From Rana temporaria (Eukaryota > Chordata > Amphibia > Anura > Ranidae): a stretch of DNA of 64,000 nt. Numbering within the stretch: position 1 is the stretch's first letter; each line of letters starts with the position of its first letter. Below are positions 10,275 through 22,376 of the stretch, one piece after another. The position numbers were made by a program, and so were the translations under genes. The DNA is taken from positions 49,696,511 to 49,760,510 of the forward strand of contig NC_053494.1 in the NCBI RefSeq assembly GCF_905171775.1, given 5' to 3'. The notes below the pieces were generated by a model. It did not search any database and was not told the DNA's origin. It worked only from the letters and a program-made list of their open reading frames with translations.

Positions 10275-11831
10275 ATGTCTGTTTCTGTGACTGAGAGGGA
10301 GAGGAGGACATTTTTTTTTCAGCTGAGGAGAGGGCCATCCTGATCTCTGCCATCTCAAGGTACGATGTGTACCTCCATGGGGCACAGAGTGGCATGACCA
10401 GCAAGGTCAGGATAGAAGAGATCCTCCAGGAGGTCACCCTGGAGGTCAATGCCCTTGGACATGAGCGAAGGACCTCTAAGGACAATGGTAAAAAAATCAA
10501 TGACCTGCGTCGTCTGGTCAGAGATAAGCTGGCCAGGGTGGAGAGGCATGCTAGGGGCATGGGGGGCTGACCATCCAGTACTATCAGGCTCACTGCCGAT
10601 CATGAGGTGATTGCCAGATGTCTGGAGAGGGAGCAAGTGGAGGGCCTGGAGGGCTTTGACCCTGGTGACCAGGCCTTGAGGACAGGTAAGTGCGTTTTAT
10701 CCCCTATCCGGTGTGTAGCATGTGAGGGGGTGGAAAGGAACATGTGACAAGTGTGTGGGTCCACCAACATGTGAATGCTTTGTGTCATCCACAGATGTGC
10801 TGGAGGGAGCGGGGCCATTGTGTGCTGCTGGAAGACCCACGCTATCCCTGGAGGATAGTGCCCACACTGCTCTAGAGGTAGTTGAGGAGGAGCATGGTGA
10901 TCTTGAGGAATGTGCCTACCTCGAGGAGGATAACATCATCCCTGGACCCTCCCAACCCCCCCCCCCATCAGGGGAAGCCCCTCAACCTCCCCCATCAGGG
11001 GAAGCCCCACAACCTCCCCCATCAGGGGAAGCCCCTCAAGGGCCACCCCATCAGGGGAAGCCCCTCAAGGGCCACCCCATCAGGGGAAGCCCCTCAGGGT
11101 CCACCCCATCAGGGAAAGCCCCTCAAGGGCCTCCCCGTACAGACCGGCCCAAGCCTCTCCAGACAAGGGGTGTACCCGAATCCCTACAACATGGGCTTGC
11201 AAGGGAACAGGCCCGCCACATGGGTGCTATTGCCTGTGACCTGCGCCGTGTGGCAGACAGCCTGGCCTCTTCAGCCAAGACCCAGGCTGAATGCACAGTG
11301 GCTGTGCAGGGCACCGCAGCCACTGTTCAGCAGTGCCTCACACAGCAGGCTGAGCAGAGCACCTCAATCTCTGACAGCCTGCAGGATGTGAGTTCTAACA
11401 GTGCTGCTATGGTGACCTGCATTGGGGAGCTGCATGCCACAACAGCAGGCCTCGTGGCAGAGGTAAAGAAGGTTGTTCAATCATAGAGGACTGAAAACAA
11501 GAGGGACTATTGCAGATATTTTTAATAAAGTTTATTAAGTTTAAATAGAGGTGAAGAGCCTGGGAGTGGCTATACAGGCCAACACTGCTGCCATCGAGGC
11601 GGAGGGAAGGCAGACCAGGGGCCACCAGCCACCCGCCAGCTGCGGATTCAAGCGCAGACGAACTCTGTCCTCACCCGCATTGCCCTTGTGTTGGAGAGCA
11701 GGCAGCCAGCATCTGCCAGGAGTGACAGACCAGGGGATGATCCTCCTCCTGATGCCCCACCCGAGGCTTCCCCCAGACAACTGAGGAGCCGGAGCCGTGG
11801 CACCAGGCCTGGCCCCCGACAGGGCAAGTGA
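10275..11831 (+). pseudogene. Myb/SANT-like Harbinger accessory protein gene, three exons, decayed
   Basis: Exon 1 (10,275-10,685) encodes a Myb/SANT-like domain: RAILISAISRYDVYLHG, a central VNALGHERRT, and NDLRRLVRDKLARVERHA. A run of nine T at 10,311-10,319 puts the likely start MSVSVTERERR one base out of frame with the domain, and a TGA at 10,568 interrupts its end. A consensus donor (ACAG|GTAAGT) and acceptor at 10,794 join exon 2 in frame. Exon 2 has a proline-rich SGEAPQPPP repeat and a helical tail. It can end at TAG 11,484-11,486, or splice (GAG|GTAAAG to 11,551) to exon 3 ending in a basic RSRSRGTRPGPRQ tail, with another frameshift. An AATAAA at about 11,524 fits the shorter form. 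Confidence 0.8.
10958..11135 (+). repeat. Coding minisatellite in the Myb-like gene
   Basis: Tandem copies of a 24- to 27-bp unit containing CATCAGGGGAAGCCCCTCAA, about seven in all, giving SGEAPQPPP in one frame. Copy lengths vary and the later copies change frame, so the repeat itself probably drives reading-frame instability. Confidence 0.9.
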
Positions 11832-12302
11832 GTGCTATTTTTTTTTTGGTTTGCTCAGATTATGAGCTTTATTTTTTTGGAGAGACGTGCATAGATGTAT
11901 GTGCCGTCCTCCAGTAAGGGCATGCCATGTCGGCCAATGGCATGATCCCCTTTTTTTTTTGTAGTGACTGCACACGGTCAGTAGTGCAGGCTACAGTGTG
12001 ACTGGTGTGTGAATGTGGGTGACATTCCTGCCAGCAAGGGTCGTCAGGGAGAGGTTATCCCCACGACCGTGTGAGTGTGGTATGAATGGACAGCAACACC
12101 ATTGGGCCTTGGCGTGGCGTTGCTGCTCCCAAGACCTGCATGGTGGATTTGGGCTAAACCAATGTGAAGTGGATGTGGTGTGTGTGTGAGCACAACCCCA
12201 GATGGCAAGTCACCTTTTTTTTTATTTTTTAGAAAAAATAATGTTTTTGATATTTTTAAATTTATTTTTTATATATATTTTTCTTTATTTCGTCTTTCTC
12301 AA

Positions 12303-12440
12303 TTCGCGGCAGCACCCCCCCCCCCCCAGGCCCATGCCTGAAGCTGTGTAAGGGGCCCCATAATTCCTGATGGCGGCCCTGCCTGGCATGTTGGCATACA
12401 GATGTGTTGTCCTGCAAGTGTGGTTGCTCAGCTTGTCTGT
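12303..12440 (-). repeat. C-run and inverted fragment of the 6.6-kb repeat
   Basis: A run of about thirteen C (12,316-12,328) followed by sequence whose reverse complement resembles 6,565-6,640 (CTTACACAGCTT, GGCAGGGC). It lies inside the right part of the Harbinger-type element, so it entered after that element or is carried by it. Confidence 0.5.
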
Positions 12441-12819
12441 AACGGTGCTGCTGCAGCTGCTGTTCAGTTGACTTGTGCACGTCTGGTGCTGAGTTACACC
12501 TGCTTTATGGGGAATAACTTTAGGCCGGACATTGAACTTACCACGTGTAGCCTGCGCCGGGTGCACGTACGTTTGTGAATCGCCGTATCTCCCTAATTTG
12601 CATATTTGAATAGAAAATCAATAGGAGCACCACATGCGTCCAGCGTAAATATGCGCCCACGATACGCCGGCGTAGACAAGTTATGTCGGTCGGATGAAGC
12701 CTATTTTCAGTCGTATCTTGGTTTCAGAGTACGGCGCATAGATACGACGGCGCATATTTACACTTACGCTGCGTATTTCGATATACGTCGGCATAAGTGC
12801 TTTGTGAATCCGGGCCTAT

Positions 12820-13789
12820 TAGTGTAACTTATATTCTCAGTAAAATGTTAATCTAAAATGTAAATCTATCCACACATTTAACTGAATTTTTTGGATTATT
12901 GTTCAAATATTGTAAAAATTAGTAGATCAATTGCTTAGAACAGTTATGCAAACAGATGAAACTTTAAACATTTAAATTCCTTAGACAAAAATTTAGAAAT
13001 TTGGTTCAATATTGTGTATTTTGTACGGCAATTATTTAGCAGTAATGATGACTGTGCTGTCCAAAACAAATAGGTGCAACAAATTATGTAAAATTGGTAT
13101 ACTTAAAAAAGCAACTTAAATGAGTAGACATAAATGTTACTTTATTAACTAAAAAACGTAGTCCAAATTGCCTTCTTGCAGTTGAACTTATTCCCACTCT
13201 ATTTTGATGTTTCTTGTAAAATTCCAAAAACTCCTATGTCTTTCAGATAGAGGCTGCATTCTTAGATTTGTTAAAATTCAATACAGGAATGGAACAAAGT
13301 CTAGTCTGCTAGCATGTCTTTCCCTATTCACCCGGACATTTTTACTGTGTCTAGAGGTGGTTTTGGAATGTCACTACAGAGTGTCACTTCCACAGTTTCT
13401 CTTTTATCTATATGGCAACACCATCTTTTTTATTTATTTATAAAAAATTCTGACCTGTACTTTTTATACTTGTCACTTGCAAGTTAGATTCATGGTCTGA
13501 CAGAGATGCTGAAGCTTGTTAGTGAATGACTAAATTGAATATAGCCTACTGAAAATAAACTCTCAAAATTCTCACTGATCTGAAAGTCAAAATATATAGG
13601 AGAAAAATAGAATGTTTTACCTGGTGATTTACAGTAAATTTAGAAAATGCAACTTGACTAAAGTTAATGATAAGGATACCCCCTGGCACAACTCCAGGGC
13701 ATAACCCATTCTGCCTCTGATTCAAATTCCATAATAGTAAAGCACGCAGACAAGAGGGAAATTCAGTCTGCATCCTTCACCATCCCAAC
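12820..13789. other. AT-rich stretch, nothing recognised
   Basis: No ORF above background, no inverted repeat and no recognisable element end. It may be older single-copy DNA. Confidence 0.55.
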
Positions 13790-14050
13790 AGCAAGAGAGG
13801 CAGAACCTTTATTGGTCTCACAGCTTTATAGACAGAGTGACATAGCAATCATCATTCATATGGGTACATCTGATTGGCTAATCCATATATAGTCTTCTCT
13901 TGTGACGTCTCTGCTTGCCACGAGGCGCACACATTCCACAGTCATTCGGCATCTTTGCTTTTGCTCGGTGGAAAGAGGGAGGAGGGGACGAGTAGCAGCT
14001 GTTTAGGAGTAGTATCTAAACCACCTGTCTCGCGTCTTCACATAAACACA
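13790..14050 (-). repeat. Possible LTR fragment
   Basis: On the minus strand a TATA-like CTATATATGG, a second TATAAAGCTGTG and an AATAAAGG occur in the spacing expected for the U3/R part of an LTR. No TG...CA boundary or primer site was found, so this is suggestive only. Confidence 0.3.
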
Positions 14051-14782
14051 AAATAATCATTTTATTAACTCCATCACATTAACATATTGATAAATAATAA
14101 TCATCTGCTATAGTGCTCATTGTGGTTATGAATCACTGCAAATCATGGAGGGTCTGGCTAGTACTAAGTAGAAAAATCTAGCACCAGTGCACTCAGAAAA
14201 TTGTGATTACCAAGGTCCTGCACTAATTCACTATAGGATATGTAAGGGAAGTGATAGTCATCGAAAATGATTGAAGGCCATGCAAAGTGTCCTGGAGGAG
14301 TAAAAGTGTTGCTGAAATCTGGTTTGATTTAAATTCTAAACCAGACAATACCATAAGAGAAACCTTTTCTCTGAGCTTTCTCCATAATAAAAGCATAACC
14401 AAATAGCTACCCCTATAACTCATCAGGTTGCAAATCATGCACTCTCACTGTAAACCAGATGTGAACTTTAAAAGCAAACCTTAATGCAAAGAAATTCCCT
14501 CTGTTTACAGTCTGCTGCACCATAAAATATGGCAGTAAAAAGTTTCTTATAATTATCTAACAACCACCCAAGGCTCCCCCTGTCTGCACTTATGATCTGG
14601 TCAACTGGCAGCTCTACCCAAACAGAGTTACCTCACTGAATTATGGCAGTGGGCATATGCCCACCCTACAGCCACAACTAGAGTCAGAACCTACCACTGT
14701 AGAAAGCCTGGAGTGGATACTAGGCAAATAAAATGCCAGATTATAGATTAGGGCAGATAGAAATGTTTTAGGAAGACTAAAG
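14051..14782. other. Unassigned stretch
   Basis: Moderately AT-rich, without a recognisable element end or a credible ORF. Confidence 0.5.
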
Positions 14783-15195
14783 GCAGCCATACACGGTTCG
14801 AATTTCGAAAGAATTTTCTTTCGAAAAACGCATCAAAGAATTTTCATACGAATTTTGCACCATTAGTGGGCTGCAGCAACATCCGATTTCCGTGCAGCAA
14901 ACAAATTTGAGGAATCCGACATGTTGGAAATTTTTTGAAAAACAAACGATTTTCTGATCAATGATGGGAGAATCGTGAGAGAACTGTAATAGAAAGTAAA
15001 ATGTGCATGTGCAAGAAAAGAATATTCCAGGAGAGAAAAGAATATTCCCGGAGAGAAACGAATATTCCCGGCAACATGAAGGTTTGGTCGGCCGAATTTC
15101 GGAAATCAATGGTGGCATCTTCGGATCACAAAAATAAAAGAACTTTCTGATTTTGAAAAGAAAATTTGTTCGAAATTCGACCGTGTATGGCCTGC
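14783..15195. mobile_element. MITE with GCAGCCATACACGG ends
   Basis: 413-bp element with imperfect terminal inverted repeats of about 25 bp (GCAGCCATACACGGTTCG against GCAGGCCATACACGGTCG). The interior is rich in TTCGAAA motifs and has a triplicated AGAATATTCC segment around 15,020-15,070. No coding capacity. The ACACGG motif resembles the GTACACACG ends of other MITEs in the window. Confidence 0.8.
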
Positions 15196-15545
15196 TTAGG
15201 CTGTACCAAAGATTTTAATCTGCTTCAAAGTAGTTTGAGGCAAGTCAGGATAGCAGTTCTTTGTTATTTTAGGGTGATATAGAAAAGATATATTAGTGTT
15301 TTGAAAGCATATAAAATATAAACATATAAATATATTTTCTAGAGTTGTTTAAGGTAACAAATCCTTATTTACCACAATGTGAATGGCAGGAACAATGGGT
15401 ATGCACAATCCATATACAGATAAGTGTTCATTTATCTTCAAATGGGAAACTCCTGTGGTTTAATAGTTACTAGAAATAAATAAAAACACTGCATTTGTAA
15501 ATTGTTAGAAAAAGCCTCCTTTGTTTGTTTATATCTTTTGTGGCA
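15196..15545. other. AT-rich spacer, nothing recognised
   Basis: No gene, repeat end or inverted repeat seen. Confidence 0.5.
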
Positions 15546-16936
15546 CTTACCCATGCAAAGTTCAGTTTTGGGCACCAGTTCTCAAAAATGGTATAGGGGA
15601 ACTGGAGAAAGTGAAGAGAAGGGCAACCAAACTGCTAAGAGGCATGGAGGGGCTCAGCTAGGAGGATAGATTAGCAGAACTGAATTTATTCCCTCTTGGG
15701 AAGAGGAGATTAAAGGGGATATGATCAACGTGTATAAATACATAAGTGGTCCATATAATGAACTTGGTGTTGAGTTATTCACTTTAAGGTCATCACAGAG
15801 GACAAGGGGACACTCTTTACGTCTAGAAGAAAAGAGATTTAATCCCCAAATACGGAATAGACTCCCTAAAGAGCTGGCTGTTTGCTTTAACCACCCTGGT
15901 GGTATGATTAAGTCAGATGTTTGCGTCTCAGAGCAGTACATTGTTTTGCATAGAAATTTGGTGTTTTATATTTTAGGCCTGTAATTCTTAGTAATAAAAC
16001 ACCTAAATCTGTCCAAACAAGAGTCTAGTAGACATCCCGTGTATGATAAAGTTTGAAACACTAAATTATAATATAATAAATAACTATAAATAATTATAAA
16101 AAATAATAATATAATAATAATACAATTTATTTCCCCACGATTCACTATCGCTCAGTTCTGCAAGTGTTCTAATCTACTATTGCTGTTTTCTAGCTGGTCT
16201 CAAACCACTTTTGACGTAAAGGGGCACTTTTTGGTTGCCATGGACAATCTCAAGTTTCCAGGCAGAGAGGAGAGTATATATAATATAAAAGTGCATGCAG
16301 GGTACTGAACAAAGCATTAGGGGCAAAAGGGATGTGAAACAATGTGATACAGTAATGTAATCTGTAAGATTACAGTGTACTGTATGTGTTATGAACTTTG
16401 TACTTTGAATTTGCCACCAGGCTCCTCTTTATGCATCGCAGCGCTCGCAGGGAGCGGAGCTCGGCACACAGAGGCACACAGAGGCATCAGGCAGGGGACA
16501 CAGCCCGCAGACACAGCAGGGGGACATTGGAGGATCCTGGGGATTAGGTAAGTACACTGCACCAGGATGCACTCTCAAGTGTGGCTCGGGGTTACCGCTA
16601 ATGTTACTGAAATGTAATCCTGAGCCACACTCGGGAATACCGCCAGGGAGAATAAAAAAGACCTGGATTCTTTCCTAAAAGTACATTATATAACTGGGTA
16701 CTAACATTCATAGGTAAAGTTGATCCAGGGATTATCCGATTGCCTCTCGGGGGATCAGGAAGGATTTTTTTCCCCTGCTGTAGCAAATTGGATCATGCTT
16801 TGTTGTTTTTTTTTTGCCTTCCTCTGGATCAACTGTGGGTATAGGATTGGGTATATGGGGTTGTATGATTTTTTTTCTTTTTCATTGGTTGAACTAGATG
16901 GACTTGTGTCTTTTTTCAACCTGACTAACTATGTAA
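15546..16936 (+). mobile_element. LINE 3' end, split by a TTAA-type insertion
   Basis: 15,546-15,886 encodes a LINE C-terminal region downstream of the reverse transcriptase: FWAPVLKNGIGELEKVKRRA, a stop, then EDRLAELNLFPLGKRRLKGD and IRNRLPKELAV. Sequence resumes at about 16,651 and runs through a 3' untranslated tail ending near CAACCTGACTAACTATGTA. A related tail lies inverted at 36,476-36,652. The copy is 5'-truncated and non-functional. The clade (L2, CR1 or Rex-like) cannot be settled by eye. Confidence 0.75.
15891..16650. mobile_element. TTAA-type element nested in the LINE
   Basis: Left end TTAA|CCACCCTGGTGGTATG and right end ATACCGCCAGGGAG are imperfect inverted repeats (consensus TTAACCACCCTGGCGGTAT). 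It interrupts the LINE reading frame at 15,886 and the LINE continues beyond 16,650. The right TTAA has decayed. Non-coding, with an AT-rich core (15,980-16,130) and a GC-rich right part; piggyBac-like by target site. Confidence 0.65.
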
Positions 16937-17737
16937 GGAGCTGCTGGTGATGGTGGGTAGACATGCAGAATGGAAACATTTGTTTCAGATATATTACAAA
17001 TTTTGTTTCGTTTTGGAATTTGTTTAGTGTAATTTCAGAATTCATTTAGTTTTCTTAAATTTTGCTTAGTTAAAAAAGTTTTTGTTTCTTAATTTTCTAG
17101 CAAAGTCGAAATTTTTAGAACGATTTGAATTCAAATCGTTTAAAAAAATTATCAATCAATTTGAATTCCGTGTGAAGAATAGCTGGTTGTTAAGCAGCGG
17201 ACTGGGAAACTGTGGATGGACCCCTGACAGCTGAAATGCAAACAAAACTTAGAAAAATAACGAAAGAAAAACTGCGTGTGGTCCCCCCAATCCATACCAG
17301 GCCTTTTGATCGGCTTTCATTGGGGTCCTTCTGTGGTGGTGCATGTTTAGCTGTCCCTTTACAAGTGTGCAACGGATGTCTAGTAGGCTGCTAAACAAGG
17401 GAGCAGTCTCTACTGCATAAACTGTGTCAGCAGTAAGAAGCACAGGTGGTTCAGCTCACCCCTCTTGGTACACAGAAATTTGGTCCAGATCACTTGGTCA
17501 TGAAATCTGACCTGGGAACATAAATCTGAAGTGTTTACTTATGTCTCTATAAAGCTCTAAGTGGCGTGTCTTTCTGCTGCTCCGTTCCTCTGTTATCAAC
17601 AGAATCACTTCTGACAAGTTCTCCAACACAGTAGATAACAGCAGCTTAAAATTTGTGTCGGGAGGGAACTTACAGGTAGATAAGCAGAGAGCTTATCTAT
17701 TGACAGTACAGCTCTGCATGTTCCTTCCTTCCTCTAA
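16937..17737. repeat. Unassigned repeat debris
   Basis: 16,985-17,165 is TTCG/CGAAAT-rich and vaguely like the hAT-type MITE at 44,209. 17,160-17,410 contains a CTGGTTGTTAAGCAGCGGAC and GGTCCCCCCAATCCATACCAG, which look like dispersed-repeat sequence. No gene. Confidence 0.4.
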
Positions 17738-17943
17738 ACAAAGAACACAAAATACAGCGCGCAGAGGTCAAGTGGATATCACTTTATAGTATAAAATGTT
17801 GAAAAATTGAAAAACATAAACATGAACTGTAGAAATTGCAGCAAAAATGTACAGTTCATGTTTATGTTTTTCAATTTTTCAACATTTTAGACTATAAAGT
17901 GATATCCACTTGACCTCTGCGCGCTGTATTTTTTGTTCTTTGT
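17738..17943. repeat. Near-perfect 93-bp palindrome
   Basis: Arms 17,738-17,830 and 17,851-17,943 are inverted copies with few mismatches, separated by about 20 bp. The outer part of each arm has CTGCGCGCTGTATTTTTTG, resembling the AGCGC plus T-run terminus of the hammerhead-type insertions. It could be two copies joined head to head. No target duplication was identified. Confidence 0.85.
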
Positions 17944-19289
17944 TTATTGCCCATGTCTCCTAGTGGTTGACAGCTGCACGGAAGGTTATTTGTATCACTC
18001 TCCATTACACAGAACATTGTGTATCATTGTTTTCATGGTGCAGCGCTAACCAGTGGGATTTTCTTGTATTCCTTTCTTCCTCTGCCTATGTGGAGAGGGG
18101 GTGTGTGCCTTTCCTCCAATTAGCTCTCACACAGTGTATGCCCAAACTCCACACCTACTGCTGAATAAAGAAACAAGATTTCTAACATGATGTGCACTTT
18201 TTAAAGAATGTAGAAAGGCAAAGACAGCAGATATACATGTAAACAATATGTAGGGAGATTTGTTTAATCTCTGTGTATTATCTGAGGCTATTCCCTTCAC
18301 TGGGTATATGAGAGGGTTTACAACCACTTTAAGAACTACAATTCTTATGATTCCTGATGTCTGCATAGCAAGTTCCTCTTTTACCCTGATTGGATACCTG
18401 CTGCTGCAAGGAGGGGGGGTGAAGGAGTGAGCAGGGAGGATTTCTAGCATCAGCTAGCAGGGAATAAAGGGGTGAGAGGAAAGTCTGCATCCTGCACCCA
18501 CACAGCCTATCTATACACAGCAGCCCGACATAGTGGTGAGTGGGGGATTACACCGAAGGCTGCACCCCACTACACTTTAATTTATTTATAATTTGTTTAT
18601 GATTATTACTAGTACCCCCTCATAATTACCTGAGCCCATTCTCAATCCAGCACTGTGCTCAAGAGCAGAAGCTCTCTCCACCCTCTCCCTGATCACAGGA
18701 CAGATTAATATGAGTGGGAGTCATTGGCTCCTGCTGCTGGAAATCAAATCCTGTGACAAGGGAGCATGGAGTGGGGCTGAACAGCACTGTCTGTGCATAT
18801 AAGGATTGCATATCTCGGGATTGAGCCTGCAGGTGTGCCACAATAGGAAACGGAATTCAGAAAACTATAACTATAGTGGCACACCAAGAAGAGGAGGAGC
18901 AAGGAGCGCTGGTGGGGGACCCCAGATGAGGAAGATTGGGACTGCTCTGTGAAAAACCATTGCACAGAGCAGGTAAGTATAACATGTTTCTTAAAAAAAA
19001 AATCAGTTCACAATTACTATAAACCTCCACATGCTCATCTATGCTTTCCATTGTAGTGTGTTTTTGTAATACTGTAATACATAGCAGTGAACCATGCACG
19101 CGTTTTGGTGCAGTTTATTTTTGAAGGCACTCCAACAAGACTAACATTCATCTCTGACACACATATGTTGCAGTAACGTCCATTCAGTGTGGTGCATTGC
19201 ACTTTGGTCTATTTTGGTGAGCTGACAGAGCGCACATTGACACAAAACAAATCATTTGTTAATATATTGCAACAAACCACTAATGGACC
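17944..19289. other. Unassigned stretch
   Basis: Mixed composition with no credible ORF. 18,350-18,500 and 18,640-18,980 look like fragments of older repeats but no ends were identified. Confidence 0.45.
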
Positions 19290-19465
19290 CTAAGGCCCTT
19301 TCACGTGGGGTGGATGCACTCAGAGGACTCCGCTAGTTCAGTGGGGGATCACTCCGTTGATCCCCGCTGAGCAGGCGGATGGCAGGTCCATCTCTGCTCA
19401 ATGTGCAGGAAAGGACCTGTCAGAGCCCCGCTGTTCTCTATGGGAAGACCGGATGACAATGGCTA
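19290..19465. repeat. Half of a MITE with AAGGCCCTTTCAC end
   Basis: The left end AAGGCCCTTTCACGTGGGGTGG resembles the ends of elements at 40,023 and 56,640. An internal hairpin (GGGGATCACTCC/TGATCCCCGC) follows. The right half is missing, apparently cut by the next element. Confidence 0.5.
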
Positions 19466-20281
19466 GCCACTTGCCGTCGCCGCACCGTCATTATACGTCC
19501 ACAAGGTGGCTCTCCTAGGCGAGACCACGTAAATGGACGTCCTACCTCTTAGCCGCCACTAGGGGCGCGCGCGCGCGCCCCCCGCTCGCCCCCGACTCCC
19601 GTGCGTGTGCCCGGCGGGCGCGATCGCCGCCGGGCACACGCGATCGCTCGGTACAGAGCGGGGAACGGGAGCTGTGTGTGTAAACACACAGCTCTCGTTC
19701 CTGTCAGCAGGGGAAATGCTGATTTTCTGTTCATACAATGTATGAACAGAAAATCAGTGTTTCCCCTAGTGAGGCCACCCCCCCCCCACAGTAAGAACAC
19801 ACCCAGGCATACTTAACCCCTTCCCCGCCCCCTAGTGTTAACCCCTTCACTGCCAGTGGCATTTTTATAGTAATCAAATGCATTTTTATAGCACTGATCG
19901 CTATAAAAATGCCAATGGTCCCAAAAATGTGTCAAAAATGTCCGAAGTGTCCGCCATAATGTCGCAATACCGAAAAAAAAAATCGCTGATCGCCGCCATT
20001 ACTAGTAAAAAAAATATTAATAAAAATGCCATAAAAATACCCCCTATTTTGTAAACGCTATAACTTTTGCGCAAACCAATCAATAAACGCTTATTGCGAT
20101 TTTTTTTATGAAAAATATGTAGAAGAATACGTATCGGCCTAAACTGAGGAAAAAAAATGTTTTTTTATATATTTTTGGGGGATATTTATTACAGCAAAAA
20201 GTAAAAAATATTCATTTTTTTCAAAATTGTCGCTCTATTTTTGTTTATAGCGCAAAAAATAGAAATCTCTCCAGCGGTGCC
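19466..20281 (+). mobile_element. TTAA-type MITE family, copy A (3'-truncated)
   Basis: Same family as copies at 31,184, 36,657, 48,030 and 50,581. It starts near CACTTGCCGTCGCCGC and includes a GC-rich part with a hairpin around TGTTCATACA/TGTATGAACA, a hairpin GCATTTTTATAG...CTATAAAAATGC and the invariant block GAAGAATACGTATCGGCCTA (20,124-20,143). It breaks off at about 20,281 before the distal end. No coding capacity. Confidence 0.8.
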
Positions 20282-20365
20282 CTGGGTGTCAGTAAAAACA
20301 GGGGTTCTAACCCATCTCCAGTCTATTAAAAACTGAGAAAAATAGTCCTCTTCATTGCTATATGC

Positions 20366-20688
20366 CAGGGGTCTCAAAACTCTCTAAGCAAAGAGCCAGT
20401 TTACTGTCTTTCAGGCTTTAGGGTGGCCCAGACTAGGTCCAGTGGATGTAAACAATGCCCTATCGTTGGTGTCAATGGAAGGAATAGTGCCCCATCGTTG
20501 GTGTTAGTGTAAGGAATAATGGCCCATGCTTAATCTCAATGGAAAGAATTGTGCCCCATCGTTGGTGTCATTGGGAGGAATTGTGCCTCATTGTAGGTGT
20601 CAATGAATGGAACAGTACTCCAAGGGCAGGATAAAGGCAAGCAAAGTGCCACAACTGGGCCCCTAGGGCCACATTTCGAAGACCGTTG
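20366..20688. mobile_element. hAT-type MITE with internal minisatellite
   Basis: Left end CAGGGGTCTCAAA with a degenerate inverse right end, flanked by 8-bp CTATATGC/CTATATGG (20,358-20,365; 20,689-20,696), one mismatch, typical of hAT. The interior has about four copies of a roughly 40-bp unit containing CCCCATCGTTGGTGTCAATG (20,457-20,610). Confidence 0.7.
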
Positions 20689-20696
20689 CTATATGG

Positions 20697-22376
20697 TTAA
20701 GAGATTGACAAATAATTTCTCAGGGAAGTTGCTTCATAATGTACATATCCCAACAAGATTATGATATCCCCAACCCTACTTTCGACCTTGCCCAATCAGA
20801 GAATGCTTTGAATTCTTTGAGAAAAAATGCAAGGCGTGGGTGTGCTGAGTGACCTCTCGTGATTACTATGCAGTAGAGTAGCACCTGAAAAATGATTATA
20901 GTAGCATAGGCTACTACAGTAAATTACACCTTATACAGGGGCTGATCAGGTATCACATATACATACTTACATTGGACCAAGCTGGCCCAATGTAAGTATT
21001 CAAAATATATCATTGCTGCAGTTCAACTTTAAATCTGCTCCGCGATAAAGTTCCAAGATTTATATTTATAAAGTAAAATTGTTTTTATGTATTTAATTAA
21101 CATTATTGTATTGTAATGGTATACAAATATTCCCTTCAGCCAGTCTGTGAATTTGTTTTCACACCTCCCCTAAAAAGTCTAATTTTAGGACTCTAATAAC
21201 TTGTGTAAATTCTCTAACAGCACTTCCATGTTCCTTGCCAGGTCAGAGTTATGGTACTAGTTGCTTCCTAAGTCATTGTTTCATCGTTTGCCTGTCTCCC
21301 CCTTGCCATGGCTTAACATGCTAATGCTTTGATAATAGACATCCTGAGCTGTAAAGGATTCAGTGCTTGTGACAATCCCCAAATGTCCCTTTCATAAAAC
21401 AAGCACATTCCTTCAACAGTCCATTATGTAAATGAGATTTGAAAATAGTTTCTCAGGGAAATGACTTCATACTGTCAAAGTATATGGATTCTGCACCATA
21501 AAAACCACTGAGATGGTAAGGAAGCACCAGAATGAATCTGTGCAATACTCATTACTTTTCAGAAGGATGTCATAAACTCTGATGGACAAGGATTGAGATT
21601 TTTACTGCCTTAGAAAAGTGATACAACTTTGATTGGATGTTGCCAGAGTCTTGGTGAGATAGGGAATACAGCAGGGAATATGAAATATACCTGACTCTTT
21701 AACAGTGTAGAGCAGAGGGTATGTGGGGTAGCAAGCAAACTGTTTAATGTTTCATACTGTACCTACAACTACAATAATACTAAGAAAAATAATTCAGGCA
21801 ACAACCTAAAAGAAGGGAAGAAAAGGAAGGAAAAGGAAAAAAAGGAGAAGGACAAGGAGATGCAAAAGGAAAAAAGGAGAAGGAAAAGGTGATGGAAAAG
21901 GAAAAGCATGCCTTAGCAACTTAGGCTTAGCTGATGTGGTTATTTTTAGAGACCGGCCGCATGCAGGTACAAACAAGGTTAAAATACAAAGGAAGTTGTG
22001 CTCAGTAAACATAATATGAATGTAGATGGATGGTAAGGTCCAAAAAAAATCATCAAAATAAATTAATAAGTCCAATACTTTGAAAAATATGCTGAATAAA
22101 GTGTTGGGTGCTGTGAACTCCAAATTGTATCCTTCACCGGTGAATTACCAACATAAAGTAAGGCTTTACTCTTACCCCACACGGTGGACCCTCTGTTATG
22201 GAAGGTCAGACAAGCATAGGAAACTGTCAGCTCCTGGCGCCAAGGGGAAATGGTGGTATAAGGAATATACCTATCCCCAACAGCTCCTCCAGATGACTAA
22301 ATCAGAACCTCATGTCCACCGAACAGATTCCCAAAAGAAATAAGAAGGGGGGCTTCCAATAGTGTAAAAAAAAATT
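20697..22376. other. Spacer with purine-rich tract
   Basis: No gene or element end. 21,811-21,905 is an almost pure-purine GGAAAA/AGGAGA tract on the plus strand, able to form triplex-type structure. The rest is AT-rich and probably older unique DNA. Confidence 0.55.

Larger units (their letters stand above)
9853..12816 (+). mobile_element. Harbinger-type element carrying only a Myb-like gene
   Basis: Terminal inverted repeats GGCCC(A)GATTCAC/GTGAATCCGGGCC enclose 2.96 kb, flanked by TAT at both ends (9,850-9,852; 12,817-12,819). Subterminal regions carry clusters of CGCATATTTA, GCGTA and TACGCC motifs. The interior encodes the DNA-binding partner protein of Harbinger elements but I see no DDE nuclease gene, so mobility would depend on a nuclease supplied in trans. 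The MITE at 62,187-62,917 shares these ends. Confidence 0.85.

Noticed and set aside
9906..10385. 159-codon minus-strand ORF
   Set aside because: Antisense to the Harbinger left arm and the start of the Myb-like exon; GC-rich shadow ORF.
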